A stretch of 64,000 nt of DNA from Zygnema cylindricum. Lineage: Eukaryota; Streptophyta; Zygnematophyceae; Zygnematales; Zygnemataceae. Made by a program: the position numbers and the translations under genes. Shown piece by piece: positions 46,688-58,231 of the stretch. Positions within the stretch are counted from its first letter, which is position 1; each line of letters starts with the position of its first letter. Where the stretch lies: NCBI GenBank assembly GCA_037447655.1, contig JBBHKE010001074.1, forward strand, positions 1 through 64,000, in the 5' to 3' direction. The notes beneath the pieces are model-generated. The model saw nothing but the letters and a program-made list of their open reading frames with translations. It did no database searches and was not told the origin of the DNA.

Positions 46688-49600
46688 TCAATATCTTGAA
46701 TGGTATGGCGATCGAGGAGGAGGAGACCTAGAGCGTCGACTACCACGATAAGGACTGTAGGGAGATCGATCACGGCCCCCTCCTCCACGGTACGGAGCAT
46801 ATTCTGGAGACCTCCGCCCTCGGTAATCACCTCGGTAGTCATCACGGGAGTCATAACGCCCCCCCCCGTAACGACCACCACCGCCCCTCCCTCCACGTCC
46901 TTCGTTTCCTTGCATGGCAGCTGTTTCCTTCTCAGATTTACATCGACCCGGCAAATTCATGCTATACTAAAAAAAAAAATGCCAAGAAATTCGAGCTATA
47001 ACAGACAAAAGACAAGGAAACAATCGGCGGATCTACTATTCCAAACCACTTCATAGAAATCAGAGTAGAATTTCACTAATATAAATACTACTTACCAATA
47101 TCCCGAGCTCCTCGCACGCCGAGATACTCTCCGGGTGTGGGTGTTCGAGCACGCTTCCGTTTAGCCTGCGACCAGCCACATTCACACTTCGTGCTATCTA
47201 AGACACCGAGTTCAACTTCCTCTATAGTTGCTTCACAGCTCCCCTTGAGCACATCATCTCTGTCAGGAAAAAATGAGATTGTGATCAAGCAGACGATAGT
47301 CAGTGCTCAAGTGGCCTTCACCAATGGCAGTACTCTCTGCACACAATTGATTACTGTGTTCCTAACATAATAAAAAATAATCGAAGGAAAAGCAAGCCAG
47401 CACCTCTTACGGTAAGAGCCGCACTAGACTGGAAGTCATGATTGAGCAAGAAGCCTGGAAAGGTGGAAGTAGCATCCAAAAGGCTCGCAGAAGAAGAAAC
47501 AGCCATTGAAAAAAATAAGGTAATGCCGCTCACGCAGCAAGAAAGTTCAACTTTAGACGTCCTGACGGCCCGATGATAAGTCAAACTCATTGAAAACTGA
47601 TGCGAATCAGTTTGCTGGCATTCGACTCGACATGTTGGTTTAATGCAAAACTCGACTCGAGCTTGATGGAGACCAATGCAGGCAGCTCATATAGTGCTGG
47701 CAGAATAAGAAAATGGACAGAAAAAGGCTGATCCAGTATGATGGCATGTTGGTTTTTTCTCGAAGTCTCCTTACAACAACTGGCAGGTGAAATAATTGGA
47801 ACCAACATAGAGAAGAAGCACCAGCTGCTGGCCATTCAAAAATTGGTGTGATGTACTGAAACTCCTGTCCATGGAGTAACAACTTGCTGCGGTTTCACAG
47901 TGTTCAACCACAAACAGGGGAAGCTGCTGCCATCAATGACAGACATAATGGCCAGACAATCGCCTTGACGGGAGGTTGAAACAGCCTTTCCTTGACAAGC
48001 GAATCATGTCTCTCAAAGGGTTGAGAGACAGGCGAATGATTATTTGATGACGGGAGCTAAAAAATCCTGCTGGACTGGAATCCAAAGAAACTGCGGCCGA
48101 AAGCTGGCGGACTGTCAAGGCAGACAGATATTTATCAGTCATTGGGAGACCCTAAACTAGAATGCAAGTGTATTGGGATGACCGAATATGACAGAATATG
48201 ATGCTTAAGACTGTCACACCTATATTCAAGAGAGCAGACTGATCGCTTCGACTATGAACAGTCCTACCACTTAACATAGTGAAGCTCTGTGTATGGTTTT
48301 AATATTCCTGTTTTCTCCATTTCCGAAGGACTCTTAGAATCCCCAAGCATTCCTCAGTATGTGAATTGAGATCAATAAAAACCATCTTCTCACATGCCAC
48401 ATCAGTCAGCAATCTGTATCAAAGTCCTCAAGTTCCCATTGTGCCATGTGAAAGGCACCCCTTTCCTTTCGTCTCACCTTCTCCACCATGATCACCCGCC
48501 CTTGAAGGGTGGTCCGGTTCAAAAATTTGATGCAGTTCTCCGCATCCTCCAACTCAGCCATTGTGACAAAACCAAATCCGCGAGACTCATGAGTTCGTGG
48601 ATCGACCACCAAACGACACTCTGTGACCTGAACAAATGACAAAGTAAAGTACACCATGAACGGCTATTGCGTTAATAACACTAATTTGACACCAGTGTTT
48701 TGGCTCTCACACACAAAAATCGTTGATAACACATTGTTGTTTTCTTACTGCAGGTCCTTTCCAAAGTTGCAAATCAGCCACATCATTAGGAACTGAATTA
48801 AAATCAATATCAATAATATAAACACCATGCTATTAGCTCCTTGCAATAGTGATTCACGGTGTAATGCTGAACACTTCCACTAACAAAACTACATTCATGA
48901 TGGCACACTGGGGACTGCAGCCATAATGCAATTCTCATTCACTGGCATAAAAAAATGTGATCCAAATCCATTCCAAGCATAATATGACAAAAAAATGTTA
49001 AATCACCTAACAATCAGCAATCAGTCAACTGCAGTGATAGTCAGTCTCCACAGCTGTAGAGACAACGCCAGCGAATTACACCTAGTGCACTGCCACCATT
49101 TTAAATACAAATCCAGTTATGCACGCAGTCCAAGAGGCTACTTACCTTGCCCTCTTTCTGAAAGTGAGCCAGTAATTCTTGTTCAGTAACTCGAGTAGAC
49201 AAGCCAGTAACATAAAGATTGTTGCCAGGGTTTACATTGCTCTCATTAGGACCTCGGTCATCCCTGCATTCCAAAAGTCACAGCAGATACAGCTAAGACA
49301 GCACAAAAAAAATAAGATGAAGGTATGATATGAATTGGTTTCCCTAGGTTATTTCAACTTGCCTCAGAAGATAAGACCTGCAGCCAAGATTAAAGAAACA
49401 GAAAGAGCCGTAAACATATGTACGCACACAAACATACACATACACGGTGTAAACAAAAATTCCTCTTTGCTGTACACCAACAGCCCTAAAAATAAAAAGT
49501 TACATAAGTTCATGGACATATGTATGTATGTATGTACGTATGTCTGCATGTATGTATGTCTTGTCTGTATGTATGTGTGTATGTATGCATACATGTATGT

Positions 49601-50145
49601 ATGTCTGGATGTATGTATGTAAGTATGTATGTATGTTGGTATGTATGTATGTTTGTATGTATGTATGTATGTATAAACGTATACACATGCAACTCCTGTC
49701 AGACACCTGAGTTACCTGCGAGGAGGCGGACTCCTTGACCGAGAGTGGTATCTTCGAGGAGGAGACTCTGAGTACCTGCACACAGTGACAATCGCCACAG
49801 GAAACATCACCACAATGGCATTCGCAAGATATCGAACACACCGACAACAGAGAACATGAAGTACTTCAGCCAAAAAGTAGCAATAAAGACGGACGAATTA
49901 GAGAGAACGTGCATCCAAAAGAAAAACTGTGTTCTCAAAATCTTTTCAAAAAGAGAAACACAAGCAGAAAAAGAATAGCATAAGACCATTAATGAACAGT
50001 CTTTCAAGCTAAATGTAACTGTAAATAAAACTTTTCAATACTATCGGGTACTGATAAATAAACTTTGGTAAATAAAAGTATAAAGTACATACCGTCCTCG
50101 TGGAGACGCCTGGTTGTCCAAAAAAATGCAAAAGGCCAAATCCAT
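46688..50145 (-). CDS. SR45a: SR45a/Transformer-2-like RNA-binding protein (5' end uncertain)
   Basis: Nuclear pre-mRNA splicing regulator type. Exons: 50093-50109 (17 nt), 49716-49775 (SPPRRYHSRSRSPPPRR, an RS/SP stretch), 49146-49263 (RNP2 LYVTGL), 48478-48627 (RNP1 RGFGFVTM), 47096-47165 (KRKRARTPTPGEYLG) and 46688-46920 (Arg/Gly/Tyr-rich tail, ending PRSPYHSRY). Phases agree throughout, giving 215 residues from the 17-nt exon. An in-frame ATG at 50145 would add 12 residues if the exon extends upstream; otherwise the start is in an earlier exon. A possible non-coding first exon ends at 50830 (AAAG, then GTGAGG). The last acceptor (GAAACAG at 46921) was chosen for frame and is the least certain. 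The order RS, RRM, TPTPG, RG is that of plant SR45a. Confidence 0.85.
48650..48863. mobile_element. CACCG-family element in an SR45a-like intron
   Basis: TA-flanked ends CACCATGAACGGCTATTGCG and GCAATAGTGATTCACGGTG, 214 bp. It ends only about 22 nt upstream of the acceptor of exon 48478-48627. Confidence 0.68.
49519..49672. repeat. TATG microsatellite in an SR45a-like intron
   Basis: About 38 tetranucleotides of TATG with occasional TCTG or TGTG changes. It lies between exons 49146-49263 and 49716-49775 and explains the Tyr/Met/Cys/Val-type pseudo-frames on both strands. Confidence 0.95.
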
Positions 50146-51027
50146 CCCAGGCCCAATAAATTTTAGCTATAAATGTCATTGTTTAACATTTACAAAAAAC
50201 TAATAGGCATCGATTAAAAAACAAATCCATAGAACAAGAAAACCATGCACTTCATATCAATACACCAAAAACTTTCCTTGCAAATCAGCAGTTTAAACCT
50301 AACTTCATACCATTATGGAGTCTCAATCTGCCCTCACAATATCCTGTGGAAGATAAACCTGAACACACACAACACAGCAACACAGCATCCCCGAGAAAGA
50401 TGTATCAGATCTATAATGCAATTCTAGGTAATTCTGACAACATGACGCAACCTACGAGTACAGTTGCTTAGCTCACTTTATACCATTTTCATTAAAAGAG
50501 GCATTTACAAAGAAGCTTTCTATCTCCAAGCAGAAAATTATTAAAATCGACTGTTGTAAAAAGGCTAAACCTCAGAGGAAAAAAAGACAAAATATTACAC
50601 AACAGTTTTCTAAAGTCAACAGAAAGTATAGCAAAACCTTTCATACTCTACAGTTCTACAAATACCAAGACAAAAAGAAACCTAAACAAAATAACATGGT
50701 TAGACTTTACACAAGGTTCACTTCCTCGACTTCGAAAATCACAAACAAAGATGTCAAAAAAAGTGTTTCCGCAAAACTTCCTCTGCACAAAAGTAAACAA
50801 ATATTAAATTTCACGCCTCATTGCCTCACCTTTAGATAAGAAAGACGTTGACCAAGCAGTGGAAAAAGCCGAGAAAGCAAGAGAAAATCAAGATGGCGGA
50901 GAGCTCAAAGTATTCTCTACTTTTTAGGGTTTGGTAATGTCAGGTTTCAACCGCTACGTCTGAAAGAACTTCTGACTTTTCGTCAACTTCCTTCAAATCA
51001 CAGGCATAATCCCTTTGCAACGTACAG
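50146..51027 (-). promoter_or_regulatory. 5' region of the SR45a-like gene
   Basis: On the minus strand CCAAACCCTAAAAAGTAG (near 50915-50935) resembles a plant 5' UTR start, and a GT donor follows at 50829. A non-coding first exon of about 100 nt and a promoter just upstream, next to the element at 51028, are inferred. Confidence 0.35.
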
Positions 51028-51570
51028 TACACCGCGCATCGTTATTAGTGTCAACGACACTAATTTGGGTTCTTAAAATTTTTATTTTTTTCCTCTAATA
51101 GGATACATGATTTTAATTTTTCCTTGACGTTAATTAAGGAACCGTACAAAATAGCGTAAAGGACGAATTACAATAATATCTAAATAGTGTGGTGTACGGT
51201 CGACGTCATACCGTACACAAATGTACCTTTTCAAGTGAAAATTTTACAAAAAATGAGTTAAATCAGACGCGCACGCATAGGATCGTGCGCTAAAAAAACG
51301 GGATTGTTCTGACACGTAAATTAGTCTTACATGTACGGATATTTAAATTTCACGACGGCGTACGATTTTTAATATTTTGTACGGATACATATATTAATGT
51401 ATATAATTGTACAACGAATATTCCATTTTTGCTGTTCACAAATTAGCATAAATGCCGAAATTAGAATACACCTTTTAAAAAAAAAATAAAAAATTATTAA
51501 TTAGCGTCAATGACGGTATATTTACTTCCACACTATTTAAACTTTGACACTAATAACGATGCGCGGTGTA
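51028..51570. mobile_element. CACCG-family element, long form, in the divergent promoter
   Basis: TA-flanked, ends CACCGCGCATCGTTATTAGT and CACTAATAACGATGCGCGGTG matching almost perfectly. 543 bp. Core AAATAGTGTGGTGTACGG present. Confidence 0.8.
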
Positions 51571-51629
51571 CTTTCCTTCCGTTGGCGCCTTGTCGGTATC
51601 AGAGATGTTGTTATCGGCCGTCGGTGCAG

Positions 51630-52192
51630 TACACCGCCAATCGCTATTAGTGTAGAAGTTTCTTTAGCGTATATGAATAACTACCGTGGTTTACGCTAAT
51701 TAAGAATTTGAAAATTTTGAAAAAAAGCTTACATTCTAATTGTTTAATAATTCTAATTTGGGTCTTTGAAAAAAGTAAATGTCGGTCGCAAACATGCTTA
51801 CACTAATATAGGTATATGTACAAAATCTGACAAATCGTACACAAATGGTACGTTCACACGGTCGAAACGTGGTTGTTGGACGAATATATGCGAACGTGAT
51901 ATTTGACAACCCTATTTGATCCTCTTTTTAGACCGCACATTCTCATGCATCCGCGGCTACTAAACATAATGAATTGTACTTTTTCATTAAAAAAGGTATG
52001 TTTTTGTACGGTCTGAATCTGACCGTACACCACTGTCTAAAAGATGACGTATTCCGTTTTGTACGGTACTTGGAAAATATAACCCTAAATGGCGTACAAA
52101 AAAAAATAGAATAAGCTACGCTATTGGAGAATAAAAATAAAAAAAGCGGGACGGAATTAGCGTACACTACGCTAATAGCGATTGGCGGTGTA
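51630..52192. mobile_element. CACCG-family element, long form, beside the previous one
   Basis: TA-flanked, ends CACCGCCAATCGCTATTAGT and GCTAATAGCGATTGGCGGTG. 563 bp. Only 59 bp separate it from 51028-51570. The base differences in the left arm of each element are mirrored in its own right arm. Confidence 0.8.
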
Positions 52193-52414
52193 CTACGAGG
52201 CTGGTCGCACACCCCCTCGCGGAACCCGGTACGTGTCCTAAAACTGTACATTTCGTACGGTATTCTATTTCCGTGTGTCCACCTGGCAATTTCTGGTGTT
52301 CATAAGAAATTCTCAAAGTTGAAACGTCGGACGTACGGTACACTGTACGGTATAAGAAAAGGACGAATTTGAAATTTGAAATTTTAAAGCGGCGTCCCGT
52401 CACGTAGCGTACGG

Positions 52415-52435
52415 CAGTCACATGCCATGTGACTG
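52415..52435. promoter_or_regulatory. 21-bp palindrome upstream of the dioxygenase gene
   Basis: CAGTCACATG, C, CATGTGACTG: 10-bp perfect arms, about 220 bp before the start codon. It carries two CATGTG boxes and could be a binding site for a dimeric factor; function unproven. Confidence 0.4.
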
Positions 52436-52653
52436 TTACGCTGCGCGTTCGAACCGCAAACGGCGAGTCACACAGCTGACGACCGCCGGCCATGCAGCCA
52501 TGCATGGGATCCTTTCTTCCCGGGCGCCCTCTTCCAACATGTTTTCCCGCAATAAACTGTACCTTAATTGACTAAAGAAGACAATACATTCGGCTTTCCT
52601 CTACCAAATCCAAAAACCCTATCCCTGCTTTAATCGGACGGACAGTGCAGTCC

Positions 52654-55641
52654 ATGGGCACCATGGGTGGACTGCATCCACGAGGCTCCTCTTCCTCCTC
52701 CTCCTCCCTCCCTTCCTCCCCCTCCCCCTCCCCATCCTCCTCCTCTCCCTCCCCCTCCTCCTCTTCCTCCCCTTCTCCCTACCTACCACCTTCTCGACCG
52801 GAACACGTGTCATCTCCTACAAGCACTACCTGTCCAAACGAATCCCTGAACCCTCCCACCTTACCGGACTCCGAGAACGATCTTTGCTATGCCCATTCGA
52901 CAGGTGACACGTGTCCTTTGACTCACTTCTCTCGCTCTTCGCTGAAAAGCGATTTTCGTGTTTGGGAGTATCCGGACCTTCTGACTCCGGAGGAGTGCGC
53001 CGCTTTAATTAGGGCGGGAGATGGAAAGTGGGAGCGCAGCAGAGTTCAGGTTTGCCTCATACTTTATAAAGTACGAAAAGTGCGAAAAGTGTAAAAAGTG
53101 CGAAAAGTGTAAAAAGTACGAAAAGTATGAAAAGTGCGAAAAGTGCGAAAAGTGTGAAAATTACGAAAAGTGAGAAAAGTGCGAAAACCACACTGCGGTC
53201 CATGGATTTTTGTCTCTTAAAATATCTTTTCTCGGTGCACACACTTTGTTGCAATTCTTAATTGTCGGCGATTGCAATGGAAAGGATAAGGTTTTAAATT
53301 TTTAATATTCCAATCGGAAACCGGACACGTGTGCACAGAGAAAATTTTATTAAAGTGGCGAAAAGAAAGATCGACGGTAATAGCAAAACACGGTGTTGTC
53401 GAAAAACTATATCAGTTAATCCCTTACTATAAGATTATTATAAGAGGTTTTCAAATATAATATAATAAAAGCATATAGCAAGTACTAACCACGTATAGTG
53501 TTTCCATAACTTTTAGCGCATTAAAACTAGGGTTTGGCTTCTTTTTTTCCCTGCAAGATCCACCTTAGGATCAAATACTGGAAACGATTTGTGGTAGTTT
53601 AAATTACTGGAAAACATACTGTATAACTAACCATAAACAGAAATTAAAATTCCATTTGAAAGAGAATAAATCATAGTATTATCATTTCAAGTGTAGGCAT
53701 TGCCAGTAAATTGAATCGATTGATTGATGGTTGTCTTTATCGTCGTTTCTACTTTTTCAGTTTTTGGTTTTTGTCTTCAGTGATAGTATATACTGATAGT
53801 ATAGTACGGTACGGTTGTGTACTGGTAGTATACACTGATTTTGGTCAACATTTTGGTTGCAAGTCCATGGTTTCCCGCTCTTTTTCAAGTTTCGTTCTCA
53901 TGTGATTTCAAACAGGTTGGAAATACGACTGCTATCAGTCAGTTTCGCAGCAGCAGGTTAGCCCCCTTTTTTTTTATGTTGTGCTTTTTTTTTTTTTTAG
54001 TTCACCTCACCGTCAGTTTTGAACTGACCTGCTGGTTCCCCCGCAAAAAAGATATATAGAGTCTCCGTCTTTTAAACCTATTTGTTGCAATTTAGGTTTT
54101 TTGTTTTCGTTTTTTATTTTTGCAAATAATCTCTTTTAGTAAGGATGGTCAAAACTCAGCAAAAAAAATTGAGTGAACTCTAAACGACGCTTGTTGAAAA
54201 AGTAAACATTTATGTATCGGTTTTACAAACAGACATGATTTTTCGTATTTTTGATGTTGTAATTTAGTTATTACATCGATAAATGGTTGATTTCAAGTGG
54301 AGATACATATTAAGAAAGAGAACATTACAAGTCAAACCACATTTTACAATCTTCGCCTTAAAAATTCCATTAGTGCTAATAATCATGTTTGTCTTTGTCA
54401 AAACACATATACAAAATTTGCTATTGTCTATTTTCGATACATTCCCGAATCCCGAGGCAAGAAACATTTTTTTATTTTTTTAATGACCGAAAAATAATAT
54501 GCCTGGCTAACCAAAAAGGGATCGAGGTGCCTTTGATTTTCAGTACCGCTTGGGTTTCACCGTCAGAAAAGACAAAAGCTGAGCTGGCGGCATTACGAAT
54601 TCGTCAGCATGCTTCAAAACTTTCGGGGGTCCAAAATTTTAATCGTCGGGCAACGGAAAAAGTACAGATTGTGAAGTACGAAGAAGGACAGGAATACAAA
54701 CTGCATACGGACAGTCTCAAAAGTCCGGATGGTAGTTTAAAGGGGCGTGGGACTCTATTGGTTTATCTTAACGACAATTTTGAAGGAGGACAAACCGTGT
54801 TCCCATTCTTACCTAAAACTGTAAGTTAAATGGAAAAGAAACCCTTTAAACCCTTTTCCTTGTCCTTTTTTACTTGACCTCTTTTTCCTTTTAACCTCAA
54901 GTTATGTCATGTGATACCAAAACAAAGCAATTTTGATCGCCGGACGAATTTCATTTGATGTTAGTTATTAATTTTGTAAACACCGTGATTATCGAATGGA
55001 GAGGGAGGGAGAAGAGAGAGTGGAAATGACATGATTTTTTTTTGTCTTGTCCGGTTCCGATTTAATACTTTTGACCTATGAGTAATATTGCCGCTTATTG
55101 TCGAACTTATATTTTTTTATTTGTTTTGTTTTTGGTTCATTTTTTACAAACGTATCATGGAATGTGTCATCTTAATCAATCATCCATAATACAAAGACAT
55201 TATGATTCTTAAGAGTTCCTAAAAATTATTTTAAATATTCGCCACAACTATTTTACATAACTGATGATAGCCACAAGATCAAATGTTTAATTAGTTTTAA
55301 CTTTTTGAGTGTGCGTTGTTTTGATGTCATATTATGTGTTTTTATGTGAACTAGTCCTTTGTTCTACATTTTTAAGTTAGTTTTTCATGTCAGGACCCTC
55401 AGGTGACAATAATTTCAACATATTTGCACTCATTCCTTTTGAGTTTCTTTTATTTGCCGGTTCCCTTTTTTTCTAAACGCTTCTCCAGGTGATTCCCAAA
55501 GCCGGAAAAGCTGTTTTTTGGTACACTCTGATTGGACCAGAAGGCTTGGAAGACCATCGATCAAAGCACGCAGGTCTTCCTGTAAGCCGTGGAGTTAAGT
55601 ATCTTGCAACTCAATGGTTTTTGTACCCCGAGAAATCGTGA
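52654..55641 (+). CDS. 2-oxoglutarate/Fe(II) dioxygenase, prolyl 4-hydroxylase type
   Basis: Four exons: 52654-53049, 53916-53956, 54544-54820, 55489-55641, with GT-AG borders and agreeing phases; 288 residues. After a Ser/Pro-rich low-complexity N-terminus (residues about 10-50) comes FRVWEYPDLLTPEECAALI, typical of the P4H start. The iron-binding HxD is in KLHTD (exon 3). The second His and the 2-oxoglutarate-binding Lys lie in KHAGLPVSRGVKYLATQW (exon 4). LLVYLNDNFEGGQTVFP is the conserved strand between them. No signal peptide or membrane segment is evident, unlike classical plant ER P4Hs, so substrate and location are open. The start is the first ATG after an in-frame upstream GTG; ATG 52663 is an alternative. 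Confidence 0.88.
53071..53187 (+). repeat. 13-copy nonamer array at the start of intron 1
   Basis: GTGCGAAAA and close variants (GTACGAAAA, GTGTAAAAA, GTATGAAAA) repeat 13 times in exact 9-bp register, beginning 21 bp after the exon 1 donor. Confidence 0.9.
53191..53395. mobile_element. degenerate CACCG-family foldback in dioxygenase intron 1
   Basis: Internal arms ATCTTTTCTCGGTGCACACA and GTGTGCACAGAGAAAAT, as in 13349 and 14041, with decayed outer ends (CACTGCGGTCC .. AAACACGGTG). It directly follows the nonamer array. Confidence 0.5.
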
Positions 55642-58231
55642 AATAAGGGAAACAACAACATACTTTAGACAGAAGTGAACACAGTTTTTAGAAAGAGGTG
55701 CTTCTTACATATATTTTAGTACTCACTGATAGATACAGTATAAAAGATAAAACTGGATGTCACTACTTGAGTACACCCTATTGGTTTCTACACCTCATTG
55801 GTTTCGATCATTGTTCCTTTTTATTCTCACGCGGATGACAAATTATACTGTGTCGGTTTTGGTTTAATACCCGCTTGTTTTTTCTTCTGTGAATTTCAAT
55901 CCCAACTTAGGTAAGTCATATCAGTCTACGCAATGTTGATATCCCTGATTTTTCAAACAAAAACCGTTAAGAAAAACCATTTTTTTCCAAGTAAGCAAAA
56001 TGTCGAGGAAATACAAATTCAAAACAACATTAAAATAACCTGTTGCCTGTGGGAAGTCGAGCATGCCCTGGTGAGCAATTTTTTTTGGAGAATTCATTAC
56101 TATGAGAAAAAAGCAATGGGCTAAAATAATAGAAAGGTATAGAAAAGATCTTTGTCCAATACAGAGAATACCTCAAGCCTGTTAAGAGAGGTCTTTTATG
56201 CATATCACCATTCACAAGAGAACAACAATTAACAAAATGCCACTCTATTAGTATCAATGACATGAATTCGACAATCTGGTCAAAATATCGTCAACTGAAT
56301 AATTGTGTCTTTCTTGACAAAAAACTTATTTGCACAATCTGAAACAACGAATTGTGAAAGTGTTGCAATTAGAATCCCATTGTTGTTTATATAACAGTAG
56401 TTTGAGAGACCAGAAACCTAGAACAAAACTAAGACTCTTTCATTAATCTCGAGACAACTCTTGAAGGAAAATTAGGCATCTCCCACCTTAATAAAACATA
56501 CAGATATTCAAAAGTTGTATTTCCAAAGGAAACAAAAAGCAACAGAGAAACACAAAATCATTGATTTTCCGTGTTAGCAATTTTCTCAACTGTCGCTTCC
56601 TAGCAAACGGTTCCATATATGGTTATGGACTACCTCGTCATTACATGTCAAGACAGGGACTTGACTTGACTTGACTTTCTCTCTTATGCAGTCCAATTAC
56701 TGCCCAATGACAGGTATACCATTTTTGACTATTCATACTCAAAGATCTACATAAAAGCACAAATGATTTAGTCAAATACGATTTCCTCATATTTCAGAAA
56801 ACTAACCAACGGTAAATGCCACAATGAAAATTGATTCATGATTCATCGCCATTTCGCCATTTTGGGACTCTCGGGGCAAAATATAGCAGCCAATGTTGTG
56901 TGAAGGTTGCATATACGACCCGATTGTATTTACCATAGAGCCTTCGGTACATTTTTTATCTATTCCGGCACATTTTTTCTACTACGGTTTAGTATTTTTT
57001 CCATTTTCTATCTTTTAGAGGATTGTGGCTCTTCTGTTCAAATGTCAACGAAACCACGGCTTGAAATGGTCAAGTTTCTGAAACTCTCGAAACTTATTAG
57101 TGTAAGGTGACGCGGCAGTCTCTCTTTCTCTCCCGACTTTTTGATGTATATTTGAACAAAATGGATTTTGTTAAGTGGTCCAGATTTAAGGTGATGAATG
57201 GTTGGTTGCTACATCCAGATCCACAGAAGGTGCTATATGGGCTTTCTTTGTTTCTCAACTTCCTCTTATTAAAATTCACAAACGATGATATCCATTACCG
57301 ATTTTTTGAGGGTGTGAAATTTGATGACCAGACAAAGGGAGGAGAAGGAGCCCTTTCGAAATATAGGCTTGATTGACGTAAAAATCCCATCCTCCTGCAT
57401 AACAAATCCATTTTTTTAGATTCTAGTGGCCTTTAAAAACACTTTCCTGTAATCTTTTCTCTCTCATACAGATCCAGATGGATGGTTTACCCAGCGCGAG
57501 TTTTACAAAAAAAAACCATCGACAGAAAACCATTTATCTCATCAGCCTATGCAAATCAATAATCAGCTTCACTTTTTAGCAACTCAATTCGCTCATCCTT
57601 GTAGGCCACTATTAAACACAGCGATAAAAATTTCCTTAAAATTATTGGAAAGCAACCTCAACCATAATAAATGAAAAGAAAACTTCACAAACTTACGTAT
57701 TTATCCCGTACTTAAGAACCTTTCAGGACACAATCGTTCTGTTTTGTTCTGTCCTGTTATGTTATATTCTATTCTATCCAATCCTTTTCGATTAAATTCA
57801 ATACAATTTCATCCACCTTCGATCCACTTGATTCCAATTCGACTCAATTTGATTCAGCTTACCCAAAGAAAATATAAGGTAAGAAATAACCAAAGGAGGC
57901 ACCCACATTAAAAACGAAGGGTGTGACACCCAGAAAGAAACAAAGGTAGTAAGTAACATTGGAAAGGGAGAAAAAACTGACTATTTACAAGACTGATACA
58001 GGATCATCGAATTGACCCTAGCCCTCTTTGAGGCTTAATAAAAAAATCTTGTCACTGCGAATAACTGTATATTTGTGTTAAGTTCTTTGGGTTTCTTGTA
58101 TGAGGAAACAGTCAATTGAACGAAAGAAATATAAAGTAAACACCAGATGGTATAATCACCCTATGAGTCAAAGTACCAAGGGAGGGTTTGAATTTGAGAA
58201 AGATAACATACTTGGGACACTGAGAAACACA
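55642..58231. other. intergenic region between two convergent genes
   Basis: Contains the 3' ends of the dioxygenase (plus) and the UPF3-like gene (minus). A pyrimidine-biased quasi-repeat of TTCGATTCAATT type lies at about 57720-57860. No further gene recognised. Confidence 0.45.

Noticed and set aside
49500-49847. Tyr/Met/Cys/Val- or His/Thr/Tyr-rich frames on both strands
   Set aside because: Produced by the TATG microsatellite in an intron.
52645-52653. GTG at 52645 as start of the dioxygenase
   Set aside because: Nuclear plant genes start at ATG; the first in-frame ATG is 52654.
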